Part shown: positions 41,814 to 51,085 of the stretch, in pieces
Position numbering within the stretch: the stretch's first letter is position 1
Layout of the letters: every line of letters begins with the position of its first letter
Assembly: GCA_018239715.1 (NCBI GenBank)
Contig: JAFEGW010000014.1
Coordinates: forward strand, 1 to 64,000
Source: Verrucomicrobiota bacterium
GTDB taxonomy: Bacteria; Chlamydiota; Chlamydiia; Chlamydiales; Rhabdochlamydiaceae
Length of the DNA: 64,000 nt
Direction: 5' to 3'
Translations under genes and position numbers: made by a program
Notes under the pieces: model-generated
The model's input: only the letters and a program-made list of their open reading frames with translations
Told to the model about the DNA's origin: nothing
The model's database searches: none

Positions 41814-43436
41814 ATGTCTGCAAAATATATTTTTGTCACCGGCGGTGTGATTTCTTCCTTAGGCAAAGGGCTCACAGCAGCCTCGATTGCCATGCTTCTG
41901 GAATCGAGAAGACTCAAAGTAGCGATGCTCAAGCTCGACCCCTATCTCAATGTCGATCCCGGCACTATGAACCCTTTCGAACATGGAGAGGTCTATGTCA
42001 CGGATGATGGGGCGGAGACCGATCTCGATTTAGGCCATTATTACCGCTTCACCAATGCGACGATTTCAAAAGCTTCCAATGCCACCTCCGGCCAAATCTA
42101 TGATGCGGTGATCAAACGCGAGCGAAGAGGCGACTATTTAGGCAAGACCGTTCAAGTCATTCCGCATGTCACCGATGAGATCAAAAAACGGATCTTAGAC
42201 TGCGCTCATCATGATGAACATACCGATGTTGTGATTGTCGAGATCGGAGGAACGGTCGGCGATATCGAATCTCTCCCCTTCTTAGAGGCTATTCGGCAGT
42301 TCCGTCATGAACGAAGGAACGACTGCATCAACCTCCACCTGACCTATGTTCCTTATTTAAAAGCCGCCGGAGAAGTCAAAACCAAACCGACACAACATTC
42401 TGTTCAGATTTTGCGCGAGATCGGCATCATGCCCGATATGATCATCTGCCGCTGCGAAAATCCCCTCTCCCAAGACATCAAAGATAAAATCAGTCTTTTT
42501 TGCAGCGTCCGCAAAGACATGGTAATCGATGAGCCCGATGTCCACTTTAGCATCTATGAAGTACCCTTAAGCCTCCAAGAGCAGCAGATCGATGTGAAAA
42601 TTGGCGAGCTTTTGCAGCTTCCTCCCAAACAAGCCCATTTAAAAGCTTGGGAAGAGATGATGCACAAGATGAAAAACCCTAAAGGAAAAGTCGTCATCGG
42701 CATCGTGGGGAAATACCTTCAGCATCAAGATGCTTACAAGTCGGTCTTCGAATCGCTGCAGCATGCGGCGATTGCCCATCAAGTCGATTTAGAAATCCGT
42801 CGTTTTGAATCCGACAAAATCTTAGAAGACGGCGCTGTGGAAAAATCTATCCAAGGGTGCGACGGCTATCTGGTACCCGGAGGATTTGGAGAGCGCGGCT
42901 GGATGGGAAAAATCATGACCGCCAAATATTGCCGCGAGAAAAAAATTCCCTATTTAGGACTCTGTTTAGGCATGCAAGTGATGTGCGTAGAATTTGCCCG
43001 GCATGTTTTAAAACTCTCTGATGCGAATTCTACTGAAATCGATCCAAAAACTCCCCATCCGATCATCAGTTTGCTCTCAGAGCAAAAAGGAATAGAAGAG
43101 ATGGGCGGCACCATGCGCCTCGGGGCTTATGACTGCAACTTAAGGCCCGGTTCAAAAGCAGAAAAAGCCTATGGATCCACTCTCATTTCTGAAAGACATC
43201 GCCATCGCTTTGAGTTTAACAACGCTTTTAAAGAGCAGTTTGAAAAACAGGGTCTTTTAATCTCAGGCGTTCTTCATAACGACACGCTTTGCGAGATTAC
43301 GGAGGTCAAGGATCATCCTTGGATGGTCGGTGTTCAATTCCATCCTGAATTCAAATCAAAACCGGGCCAACCCCATCCCCTCTTCCGAGACTTTGTGGGC
43401 GCGGTTCTAGAACAAAAGAAGAAACAACATGGGTAG
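41814..43436 (+). CDS. pyrG: CTP synthase
   Basis: This 540-residue amidoligase turns UTP into CTP with glutamine. The synthetase part opens with KYIFVTGGVISSLGKGLTAA (P-loop) and has DPYLNVDPGTMNPFEHGEV. The glutaminase part holds the nucleophile Cys in LGLCLGMQVM and the His/Glu in HPEF near the end. Length is standard and the start gives the usual N-terminus. It overlaps yqgF by 8 bp and leads a five-gene operon through zwf, opcA and pgl, the order seen in Chlamydia plus opcA. Confidence 0.97.
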   Translation: MSAKYIFVTGGVISSLGKGLTAASIAMLLESRRLKVAMLKLDPYLNVDPGTMNPFEHGEVYVTDDGAETDLDLGHYYRFTNATISKASNATSGQIYDAVIKRERRGDYLGKTVQVIPHVTDEIKKRILDCAHHDEHTDVVIVEIGGTVGDIESLPFLEAIRQFRHERRNDCINLHLTYVPYLKAAGEVKTKPTQHSVQILREIGIMPDMIICRCENPLSQDIKDKISLFCSVRKDMVIDEPDVHFSIYEVPLSLQEQQIDVKIGELLQLPPKQAHLKAWEEMMHKMKNPKGKVVIGIVGKYLQHQDAYKSVFESLQHAAIAHQVDLEIRRFESDKILEDGAVEKSIQGCDGYLVPGGFGERGWMGKIMTAKYCREKKIPYLGLCLGMQVMCVEFARHVLKLSDANSTEIDPKTPHPIISLLSEQKGIEEMGGTMRLGAYDCNLRPGSKAEKAYGSTLISERHRHRFEFNNAFKEQFEKQGLLISGVLHNDTLCEITEVKDHPWMVGVQFHPEFKSKPGQPHPLFRDFVGAVLEQKKKQHG

Positions 43437-43845
43437 ATTACTCGGCATTGATTACGGCAGAGTTCGCATTGGCGTGGCGGTTTCCGATGAAATGCGCATG
43501 CTTTCACGCCCGCTTTGCTGCTTGGAATACAACAAACAATTCATCGAAAAACTCCAGAAAGAGCTCAAGCCTCTTCTTCCGATTGATTCCATCATTGTCG
43601 GGCTTCCTCTTCTGATGAATGGGAAAGACAGTCCAATGACAGAAGAAGTCCGGAAGTTTTCCGAATACCTCTTCCAAGCGCTGAGAATTCCGGTCGTGCT
43701 TTGGGATGAGCGGCTCACCTCTGCTCAAGTCGAACGGGAGATGCGCGATGCAGGCATGAAAAGAAAACAAAGAGCCGAATTTAATGATACGCTAGCTGCG
43801 GCTTTGATCTTACAATCCTATCTTGATACGAAAAGGACCGCTTAA
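43429..43845 (+). CDS. yqgF: YqgF/RuvX-family RNase H-like nuclease
   Basis: This 138-residue RNase H-fold protein opens with LLGIDYGRVRIGVAVSD (first catalytic Asp), has IDSIIVGLPLLMNG in the middle, and closes with WDERLTSAQVERE and the final Asp in FNDTLAAALIL. Members process the 5' end of pre-16S rRNA. It overlaps pyrG by 8 bp and lies directly before zwf. Complete. Confidence 0.95.
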   Translation: MGRLLGIDYGRVRIGVAVSDEMRMLSRPLCCLEYNKQFIEKLQKELKPLLPIDSIIVGLPLLMNGKDSPMTEEVRKFSEYLFQALRIPVVLWDERLTSAQVEREMRDAGMKRKQRAEFNDTLAAALILQSYLDTKRTA

Positions 43846-43846
43846 A

Positions 43847-45355
43847 ATGAATCCTCTTGAAGAAGAAGTACAATCGAGGCTTGTGGAACCTTGCATCTTA
43901 GTCATTTTTGGCGCCACCGGCGATTTAACATCGAGAAAACTTGTTCCTGCTCTCTATAACCTTCTGAAAGATGGCCAGCTTCCTTCCCTCTTTACCTGTG
44001 TGGGCTTTGCCCGCAGGCCTAAAACCCATGATCAGTTCCGCGATGAGATGAAAGAAGCCGTGAGCAAATACTCGCGCACGAAGCCCATGGAAGAATCGCT
44101 CTGGAGCCATTTTAAAGACCACCTCTTCTATCACATGTCGGAGTTCCATGATGATGCTGGCTATGAAAAACTCAAGAGCTTCCTCAGTGAACTCGATAAT
44201 AAGCTGGGGACGAAGGGCAACCGGATCTTTTACCTGGCAACACAACCGAGTTATTTTCCGCTCATTTGCGAAAAATTGCATAAAGCGGGACTTATCTACC
44301 CCGAGAAAGATTCCAAATGGTCTCGAGTCATCATCGAAAAACCTTTCGGCTATAACTTAAGTTCGGCGTATGCACTTCAAAAAGAATTGATGCAGTACCT
44401 TTCCGAAAAACAGATCTACCGGATCGACCACTATTTAGGCAAAGAGACTGTTCAAAACATCTTAGTTTTCCGCTTTGCCAACTCCCTCTTTGAGTCTCTT
44501 TGGAATAACCGTTATATCGACCATGTGCAGATCACCGTCGCTGAAGATATCGGCATAGGCACTCGCGGGAAGTTTTGGGAAGAGACCGGCCTTTTACGCG
44601 ACATTGTCCAAAACCATATGATGCAACTGCTCTCACTTATGGCGATGGAGCCTCCTGTCAGCCTGGACGCCAATGCGATCCGTGATGAAAAAGTCAAAGT
44701 GCTGGAAGCGATCCGCCCCCTCCAAGAAAACGAAGTCATCCGTGGCCAATACGGTCCTGGAATGATCAACGGAGAACCTGTAGTTGGATACCGGCAAGAA
44801 AAAGATGTCCATCCTGAGTCTGCTGTGGAATCGTACCTTGCCCTCAAGATCCATATCGACAACTGGCGTTGGTCGGGAGTTCCTTTCTATCTTCGCGCTG
44901 GGAAACGACTGCCCAAACGCACCACCGAAATCGCCGTGACCTTTAAAGATCCTCCTCGCGTTCTATTTCAAAATTCGCACCGGAAAAATCCTCCGAATGT
45001 CCTCGTCATCCGCATCCAGCCCGACGAAGGATCATCTCTGAAAATCAACTGCAAGGTCCCCGGACCTGCCAACAATATGCAGCCTGTGAAGATGGACTTC
45101 CGCTATGGAGCTTATTTTGGAACGACGCCTCCTGATGCGTATGAGCGGCTGATCTGCGATTGTATGTTAGGAGATTCGACGCTTTTTGCCCGTGAAGATG
45201 AAGTGATCAATTCCTGGAAACTTCTTACTCCCGTGCTAGAAAACTGGGCAAAAAATCATCCGAAAGATTTCCCCAATTATCCTGCCGGCAGCTGGGGCCC
45301 CGCCGCTGCAGATGAGCTCATCGAAGCTGACGGCCGTAAATGGAGATTAATCTGA
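43847..45355 (+). CDS. zwf: glucose-6-phosphate 1-dehydrogenase
   Basis: This 502-residue enzyme oxidises glucose-6-phosphate to 6-phosphogluconolactone with NADP+. Visible are the Rossmann loop ILVIFGATGDLTSRKLVPAL, the active-site IYRIDHYLGKETVQN (signature RIDHYLGKE) and DPPRVLFQNSH. ATG 43847 with AAAGGA nine bases before is preferred over the ATT/ATG-less extension to 43823. The normal length is kept. It overlaps opcA by one base (TGATG), so the dehydrogenase and its assembly factor are translated together. Confidence 0.97.
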   Translation: MNPLEEEVQSRLVEPCILVIFGATGDLTSRKLVPALYNLLKDGQLPSLFTCVGFARRPKTHDQFRDEMKEAVSKYSRTKPMEESLWSHFKDHLFYHMSEFHDDAGYEKLKSFLSELDNKLGTKGNRIFYLATQPSYFPLICEKLHKAGLIYPEKDSKWSRVIIEKPFGYNLSSAYALQKELMQYLSEKQIYRIDHYLGKETVQNILVFRFANSLFESLWNNRYIDHVQITVAEDIGIGTRGKFWEETGLLRDIVQNHMMQLLSLMAMEPPVSLDANAIRDEKVKVLEAIRPLQENEVIRGQYGPGMINGEPVVGYRQEKDVHPESAVESYLALKIHIDNWRWSGVPFYLRAGKRLPKRTTEIAVTFKDPPRVLFQNSHRKNPPNVLVIRIQPDEGSSLKINCKVPGPANNMQPVKMDFRYGAYFGTTPPDAYERLICDCMLGDSTLFAREDEVINSWKLLTPVLENWAKNHPKDFPNYPAGSWGPAAADELIEADGRKWRLI

Positions 45356-46368
45356 TGAAGGTCTCAGAGATTCCTTCTGCTCTGACTAAAATTTGGGATG
45401 CCTTGGAAGGAACGAATAAGATGCGGGCCTCTCTTTTTAATCTTCTCGTCATCACTCCCAAAAATCCCCATACAGAATATGTCCGCACGATCACCCATAA
45501 AGTCTTAGAGCGCTTCCCTTCCCGTGTGATCTTTATCACGCTCGATGCATCCGAAGATCATTTGGATGCCGCTGTTTCACTCACTCCCGGAGCTAAAGGA
45601 GGCCAGGGCGCCTATGATGTCGTCTGCGATTTCATTGAAATCACCGCCGGCAAAAAAAACGTGCAAAAGATCCCCTTTCTTATCCTTCCTCATTTACTCC
45701 CAGATCTTCCCAATTATATTCTGTGGAACGAAGATCCAGGACAAGATAATCCGCTTTCTCATGCCCTAGAAAAATGGGCAACCCGTATCATCTTTGACTC
45801 TGAGGTAGCAGCTAATCTGGCCACTTTTGCAGGTGCGCTTTTGAAACACTCCCGCGATTGTGAAATTGCCGATCTGAATTGGGCCCGCACCGTCAATTGG
45901 CGGGAACTCCTCGCTTCCACCTTTTATTCCCCTGAACGTCTTGCCGCTCTTCAGCAAGCCCAGAAGATCACGATCACTTATAATGCCCAGGAAACCACGC
46001 TCTTTTGCCATACGAAAATCCAAGCTCTCTATCTCCAAAGCTGGCTGGCAACACAGCTGGGATGGAACGAGCTCAGCCGCTTTGAACTTAAAGCCGAAAA
46101 AAAACCCGAGCTTCCTCCCGGCACCGTGATCTCGATAGATGTTTTCACCTCCGGCGAAATGCACTTTGCCTTCTGCCGCGATCCGCAATTTCCCAACCAA
46201 GTTAAAACCATCATCTGCGATACCGAAAAATGCGAAATCCCGACCAAATATATCTTCTCCAAAACCCAATCGGGACTCTCCCTCGTCAATGAGATCACTC
46301 ATAACGGCACCAGCCCTCATTTCTTAAAAGTTTTAGAATTTTTAAGTTCTAAAGGTATTTCATGCTGA
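45355..46368 (+). CDS. opcA: glucose-6-phosphate dehydrogenase assembly protein OpcA
   Basis: This 337-residue protein shows the OpcA landmark DLNWARTVNWRELLASTFY (about residues 180-198) and, earlier, MRASLFNLLVITP and FPSRVIFITL. OpcA is best known in cyanobacteria and actinobacteria, where it activates Zwf through redox-sensitive interaction. Cysteines are present, including one close to the C-terminus (GISC). The TGATG overlap with zwf and the overlap with pgl argue strongly for joint function. It was not part of the reduced Chlamydia operon as I remember it. ATG 45355 has GGAG upstream; a longer start at 45340 exists. Confidence 0.88.
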   Translation: MKVSEIPSALTKIWDALEGTNKMRASLFNLLVITPKNPHTEYVRTITHKVLERFPSRVIFITLDASEDHLDAAVSLTPGAKGGQGAYDVVCDFIEITAGKKNVQKIPFLILPHLLPDLPNYILWNEDPGQDNPLSHALEKWATRIIFDSEVAANLATFAGALLKHSRDCEIADLNWARTVNWRELLASTFYSPERLAALQQAQKITITYNAQETTLFCHTKIQALYLQSWLATQLGWNELSRFELKAEKKPELPPGTVISIDVFTSGEMHFAFCRDPQFPNQVKTIICDTEKCEIPTKYIFSKTQSGLSLVNEITHNGTSPHFLKVLEFLSSKGISC

Positions 46369-47081
46369 CGAACGCCGAACTCATTGTCCCCGGAGATTAT
46401 GAAGCGACTCTTCATTATTGCGTCGAGCATTTCATCACGACCTGCCGCAAGGCCATTGAAGACCATGGACAATTCTTTGTCGCTCTTTCCGGAGGCTCGA
46501 CCCCTAAAGCCCTCTATGAGACCCTCTGCCAGCCGGACTACAGCGATCAAATCGAATGGGACAAGATTCATCTTTTCTGGAGTGATGAACGGAGCGTTCC
46601 TCCCACTAGCGCTGATAGCAACTACCACATGGCCCTAAAGGCCGGCTTTGAAAAGAAAATCACTCTCCCTGCTCATATCCATCGCATGGTCGCCGAGACC
46701 GATATCGAAAAAAATGCTAAGGCCTACGAAAAAGAGATCCTCAAGACCCTCCAAAACCAACGGTTCGACCTCGTGATGCTCGGAATGGGCGAAGACGGCC
46801 ATACGGCCTCCCTCTTCCCCGGCACCGAAGGTCTCAAAGTCCAAGGCCGCCTGGTCACTGCCAACTATATTCCTCAAAAAGAGACTTGGCGCATGACGTT
46901 GACCTACGACTGCATCAATGATGCCGCTCATACCGTCTTCTATGTCCTCGGCAAATCGAAAGCCGAGATGCTTGCCCGCGTCTTGTCGACAGAGCCGACC
47001 CTTCCCTGCCAGTTCGTTGGCCTTCCCGACCATCCAGCCCTCTGGATCGCCGATGAGGCTGCCGCCTCTTTAATTCCCTAA
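46362..47081 (+). CDS. pgl: 6-phosphogluconolactonase
   Basis: This 239-residue member of the NagB/Pgl fold opens 6-phosphogluconolactone. It shows FFVALSGGSTPKALYE, IHLFWSDERSVPPTSADSN and MLGMGEDGHTASLFPGT, the three strongest Pgl signatures. It closes the zwf-opcA-pgl set, completing the oxidative pentose phosphate entry. The ATG at 46362 overlaps opcA by 7 bp. Length normal. Confidence 0.96.
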   Translation: MLTNAELIVPGDYEATLHYCVEHFITTCRKAIEDHGQFFVALSGGSTPKALYETLCQPDYSDQIEWDKIHLFWSDERSVPPTSADSNYHMALKAGFEKKITLPAHIHRMVAETDIEKNAKAYEKEILKTLQNQRFDLVMLGMGEDGHTASLFPGTEGLKVQGRLVTANYIPQKETWRMTLTYDCINDAAHTVFYVLGKSKAEMLARVLSTEPTLPCQFVGLPDHPALWIADEAAASLIP

Positions 47082-47098
47082 ACTCTAGCTTTGTAAAG

Positions 47099-48085
47099 AT
47101 GGAATTTTTTGCCGGCTCTATGCTACACTCATTGCCATTCACCCCATTTAGTAGTATGTTTACTGGTATTTTATGCATCATCGCCGCCTGCTTTTGCTGG
47201 GGCCTGATCTTTGTCATTCCTCTCTTTTTAAGCAGCTTTAGCCCCGTTGAAATCGCCCTAGGCCGGTATCTATTTTTTGGACTGACCTCGCTGATTCTGT
47301 TGCTTGGCCACCGCAGGCATCTTTTTCAAAAAGCCTACTTAGGCGCTTGGCTCAACTCCATTTGGTTTGCTTTCCTTTCGACACTCTTAAGCTATACTTC
47401 CATCGTCTTTTGCATTCGGTATGCCAACTCCGCTGTCGCAGCTCTTATCTTTGGCATGAGCCCCATTACCATTGCTTTAACCGGCAACTTGTTTAAAAAA
47501 GAGTTTTCATTCCGGTCTTTTATCATCCCCTGCCTCGTGATGGCCTTAGGCATTATGTTCACCAACATCCATGCCTTTCAACTCGATGCAACGAACGTGA
47601 GCTTGTACTGCATAGGGTTCTTCTGCGGCTTGCTGGGACTTGCCTCGTGGACTTGGTACACTATCGCTAACTTTCATTACTTAAAGCGCCGTCCGATGCC
47701 GACCCATGACTGGATCGTGATGCTTGGAGTGTCGACGCTTCTTCTCGTCTTTTTATCAGCGGGGATCTATGCCTGCTTAAATTCTATGAACCACTATCTC
47801 CATTGGAGCCCTGAGCTCGAGTCTTTTCTCTTGGGGAGCTTCATTTTAGGAACTGTCAGTACCTGGGCTGCCTTTTACTTCTGGAATCGCGGCAACCTGC
47901 GCCTACCGATTTCTCTTGCAGGTCAGCTCACGGTTTTTGAAATGATTTTCGGCTTGCTTTTTGTCTATCTGGCAGAAGAGCGATGGCCTACTTCTTTAGA
48001 AGTCACAGGAATGGTTCTCATGCTCATTGGAGTGCTCGCCGCTTTTAAATCCCTCCGCAAGGTGCCCTCCCACGCTACTTCTTGA
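47099..48085 (+). CDS. EamA/DMT-superfamily transporter
   Basis: This 328-residue protein has ten hydrophobic helices in two EamA-like halves: GILCIIAACFCWGLIFVIPL opens the first, and FLLGSFILGTVSTWAAFYFW lies in the second. DMT carriers move amino acids, nucleotide sugars or other metabolites. The upstream 19 codons before ATG 47156 may be untranslated. It begins 17 bp after pgl and may share that transcript. It is convergent with terC, overlapping by 11 bp. Substrate unknown. Confidence 0.88.
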   Translation: MEFFAGSMLHSLPFTPFSSMFTGILCIIAACFCWGLIFVIPLFLSSFSPVEIALGRYLFFGLTSLILLLGHRRHLFQKAYLGAWLNSIWFAFLSTLLSYTSIVFCIRYANSAVAALIFGMSPITIALTGNLFKKEFSFRSFIIPCLVMALGIMFTNIHAFQLDATNVSLYCIGFFCGLLGLASWTWYTIANFHYLKRRPMPTHDWIVMLGVSTLLLVFLSAGIYACLNSMNHYLHWSPELESFLLGSFILGTVSTWAAFYFWNRGNLRLPISLAGQLTVFEMIFGLLFVYLAEERWPTSLEVTGMVLMLIGVLAAFKSLRKVPSHATS

Positions 48086-48962
48086 GGATGGAATAAAGCA
48101 CAGAAATGAGTAGGATTGTTGCGATCACCGCTAAGGAGATCATCAGCGGGATGGTAAATAAAGGCGCCAGCAGCATTTTGAGACCGATAAATATCAAGAT
48201 AGCACCCAGTCCAATCTTCAAATGACTGAGCAATTCAAACCAGGGAGCGATCAAGAAAAAGAGCGACCTCAGTCCTAAGACGGCAAAGACGTTGGAGGTG
48301 TAAGCAATAAATGGATGTTTTGTTACGGCTAACACCGCTGGAATCGAATCCAGCGCAAAAAGCAGATCGGAGGTCTCGACCATGACCAGCACCAAAAAAA
48401 GAGGTGTGAGATATCTCACACCGGCGCGCCAGACAAAAAATTTATCTTCGACATAGTCCGTTGTAACTTTGAATCTTCTCCTGATCCATTGGAGGAGGCG
48501 ATTTTCTTCCAGGGGCAGTTCTTTTTTCTTTTGCGAGATCAGCCGGATGCCTGTAAATCCCACCACTAGCCCCAGAACATATGTGACCCACTGGAACTGA
48601 TGGATCAAAGCCACTCCTCCAAGAATCAACACCAGCCTCATCACAAAAGCTCCCAGCACTCCGAAGTAAAGGACCTTGTGCTGAAGCTCTTTGGGAACTT
48701 TGAAAAAAGAAAAGATCAGCAAGAAGACAAATAAGTTGTCGATGCTGAGAGATTTTTCCAAGAGATAGGCCGTGAAAAATTCGATACCCTTTTCACTACC
48801 CGCCTGCACATAGATAAATCCATTGAAAATCAAAGCCAGCGCGATCCAGCCGATGCTCCAGATCAGTGCAGTTTTGGTTTTCATCTCCCGCTTGCGAGAG
48901 ACCGAGAGATCGATCGCGAGCAGAATGAGCACGAGAATGTGAAAGCCTATCCAACGAGCCAT
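48075..48962 (-). CDS. TerC-family integral membrane protein
   Basis: This 295-residue TerC/Alx protein has nine hydrophobic helices. Landmarks are FFTAYLLEKSLSIDNLFVFL (the acidic Glu/Asp pair), LVMVETSDLLFALDSIPAVL with its second acidic pair, and YTSNVFAVLGLRSLFFLI. Relatives export manganese or insert metal into exported proteins. A calcium/manganese role is plausible. The last part, LKIGLGAILIFIGLKMLL, is also typical. Start ATG 48962 is convergent-free upstream, facing the repeat-protein gene across 280 bp. Confidence 0.93.
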   Translation of the reverse strand: MARWIGFHILVLILLAIDLSVSRKREMKTKTALIWSIGWIALALIFNGFIYVQAGSEKGIEFFTAYLLEKSLSIDNLFVFLLIFSFFKVPKELQHKVLYFGVLGAFVMRLVLILGGVALIHQFQWVTYVLGLVVGFTGIRLISQKKKELPLEENRLLQWIRRRFKVTTDYVEDKFFVWRAGVRYLTPLFLVLVMVETSDLLFALDSIPAVLAVTKHPFIAYTSNVFAVLGLRSLFFLIAPWFELLSHLKIGLGAILIFIGLKMLLAPLFTIPLMISLAVIATILLISVLYSILKK

Positions 48963-49242
48963 ATTTTTACTTATAGTAAAGGTTTTGACAAAAGTCCAAC
49001 GGTCTTCTGCTCACCTGTTTTTTTGCTCTTTCTCTCGAAAAAACGTCTTAACAATTCTCCCCCTCAGCTCCCCACAAAAAAAACATCTCCGACAAATAAA
49101 ATTTTGTCTTGTACTTAAATAAGTTTTAATACTAAAATTTTTTTTCGAAAAGCAATCAATCTCCTCGAAAAAGTGGAGAGAAAAGAGACTAAAATCCTTG
49201 CAAAGCAAGGAGAATTTTTAAAAAAACCAATAGGAGGCCAAT

Positions 49243-49941
49243 ATGGCAGGAAAAGTAGATGCAGCAACAACAGTAGCGCCAGCAGTACCACCAAGAGACA
49301 CATCACCTTCAAAAGGATCAAGCTCACGAGGAGTATCAGGTACACCTGATAGCATATCATCTGCAGCACCAGTCGTGTCACGCACTTGGGGCGCAACCTT
49401 CAAAGGTCTTCTTGCATGGCCCTTCTCCACAGTCAATAGAGCATTCTGGACAGCAATGGGTTATATAGCCGATAAAATCTGGGGTAAAGGAAGAATACCT
49501 GCTCAAACAGTTCCTGTAGAAATGAAAACATGGTATGGATCAACTTACATCACTACCATGAATTTAGATACTGCTCTTGAAAAGAAATATATCACTCCTC
49601 AGCAAGCTTTGGAAAAAAATTATTGCAACAAAGAATATCTCACCGATCGAGGCTGGGATATTGTCAAGTTCACATGGAAAAACTGGCGTGGTGCTGAGTG
49701 CGCTTACGAAGGTAAGCTCCGATCAGCGATCAGAGATCAATACATCACCGCGGCTGATGCGATCAAAGCCAAATTCGTCACAGCGAAAGCGGCAGTTGAG
49801 ATCAATAAATGGATCAAAATCGAAGATGCTATCAAAGCAGAAGCAATCTCGGTTAAAGATGCCATGAAAGCAGGGCTTATCACTAAAGAACATGCCACAA
49901 AAGTAGGCTTGTTAAAAGCACCTGAAAAAGCATCAAAATAA
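49243..49941 (+). CDS. protein with 11-residue repeats, probably abundant
   Basis: This 232-residue protein starts at ATG 49243 behind a perfect AGGAGG (49230-49235) and ends before a strong terminator, so high expression is likely. The first 45 residues are low-complexity Ala/Ser/Pro/Thr. From about residue 116 a degenerate repeat appears: YITPQQALEK, then from 167 YITAADAIKAK, FVTAKAAVEIN, WIKIEDAIKAE, AISVKDAMKAG and LITKEHATKVG. The key Ile/Val residues (168, 179, 191, 202, 213) are 11 or 12 apart. This suggests a stack of short helices and resembles plakin-type repeats. No enzyme motif. Function unknown. Confidence 0.75.
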   Translation: MAGKVDAATTVAPAVPPRDTSPSKGSSSRGVSGTPDSISSAAPVVSRTWGATFKGLLAWPFSTVNRAFWTAMGYIADKIWGKGRIPAQTVPVEMKTWYGSTYITTMNLDTALEKKYITPQQALEKNYCNKEYLTDRGWDIVKFTWKNWRGAECAYEGKLRSAIRDQYITAADAIKAKFVTAKAAVEINKWIKIEDAIKAEAISVKDAMKAGLITKEHATKVGLLKAPEKASK

Positions 49942-49954
49942 TTTTTCTAACATT

Positions 49955-49986
49955 CCCAGCGCCTGTTCTAGGCGCTGGGTTTTTTC
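49955..49986 (+). terminator. strong intrinsic terminator
   Basis: CCCAGCGCC (49955-49963) pairs with GGCGCTGGG (49971-49979) around a seven-base loop. A run of six T follows. It closes the repeat-protein gene. Confidence 0.92.
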
Positions 49987-50012
49987 TCGTCTTCCTGTTA
50001 AAATAATCCCCT

Positions 50013-51032
50013 ATGTTAGTTCTAGGCATTGAATCCACTTGCGATGAGACAGCGTGTGCTGTGGTAGAGGATGGCAAAAAAATTCTTTCCAACGTCATCG
50101 CCACTCAAGCTGATCTCCATTCTATCTATGGAGGGGTCTACCCCGAACTTGCCTGCCGAAGGCATTTTGACTTGATGATCCCGATGGTGGAAAAGGCTCT
50201 CCACGAGGCAGGAGTCACAGCCGATGACATTGATTTGATTAGCGTCGCCTACGGACCCGGGCTGATCGGTGCTTTGCTACTCGGAGTCCATACCGCCAAG
50301 TCGCTAGCTTTAGCCTGGAATAAACCTTTCGTGGGAGTCAACCACGTCGAGGCCCATCTCTATGCCTCGTGGATGGGATGCGAAGCTCCCGAGTTGCCCG
50401 CGCTAGGTGTTGTCATCTCCGGAGGACATACGTTTTTGGTGCGGATGCACGACATTGGCCACTATGAAATGATCGGACAAACAGTCGACGATGCAGTGGG
50501 TGAAGCCTTCGACAAAGTGGCTGTCATGCTCAATCTTCCTTATCCCGGCGGCCCGGAAATTGAAAAACTGGCCCGGAAAGGCGACCCTAAGCGGTACCCT
50601 TTTAAAGCAGGGGTTGTGAAAGGCAAACGTTGGAACTTCTCTTTCAGCGGACTTAAAACCAACGTCCTTTATACCGTGAAAGGGCAAAATAGCGACAAAA
50701 GGGCACCTAGCCAAATCACCGACGACGATAAACCGCACATCGCTGCCTCGTTCCAAGAAGCTGCTTTAAACGATATTGCCAACAAAGCTTTGGCGGCTGC
50801 GGAACAGTTCGGGTGCAAAATGATTTTTTTAGGCGGAGGCGTCACGCATAACCAAAGATTAAGGGAGCTTTTTCAGGCTTCTAAAGTCCCTGTCTATTGG
50901 CCTCTGCCGGGTCTTTCTTTAGATAACGCCGCGATGATCGCAGGGCTCGGATACCATATTTTTCGACAAAAAAATTGTCAGGGAGATTCCTTCGACTTAG
51001 AGCCTCGCCCTCGTATCCCCTTGTCTAAATGA
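50013..51032 (+). CDS. tsaD: tRNA N6-threonylcarbamoyladenosine transferase TsaD
   Basis: This 339-residue ASKHA-fold enzyme transfers threonylcarbamoyl to A37 of tRNA, with Sua5 (encoded at 25484) supplying the donor. Seen are LGIESTCDETACAVVEDG, VYPELACRRH, the metal ligands His111 and His115 in GVNHVEAHLYASW, GQTVDDAVGEAFDKVA, and the late LGGGVTHNQRLRE. The family Asp near the C-terminus is in LSLDNAAMIAGLG. Complete with the usual start. TsaB and TsaE are not in the window. Confidence 0.97.
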   Translation: MLVLGIESTCDETACAVVEDGKKILSNVIATQADLHSIYGGVYPELACRRHFDLMIPMVEKALHEAGVTADDIDLISVAYGPGLIGALLLGVHTAKSLALAWNKPFVGVNHVEAHLYASWMGCEAPELPALGVVISGGHTFLVRMHDIGHYEMIGQTVDDAVGEAFDKVAVMLNLPYPGGPEIEKLARKGDPKRYPFKAGVVKGKRWNFSFSGLKTNVLYTVKGQNSDKRAPSQITDDDKPHIAASFQEAALNDIANKALAAAEQFGCKMIFLGGGVTHNQRLRELFQASKVPVYWPLPGLSLDNAAMIAGLGYHIFRQKNCQGDSFDLEPRPRIPLSK

Positions 51033-51085
51033 GAAAATTCGTATAAAATAGTTTCACTTCACTAAAAAAATTACTGAGGTCATTT

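Noticed and set aside
45766-46320. 184-codon minus-strand frame inside opcA
   Set aside because: Opposite OpcA with its DLNWAR signature; no motif or start signal.
49109-49135. Promoter for the repeat-protein gene (TTGTAC and TACTAA)
   Set aside because: The spacer is only 15 bp and the surrounding sequence is too AT-rich to distinguish it from chance.
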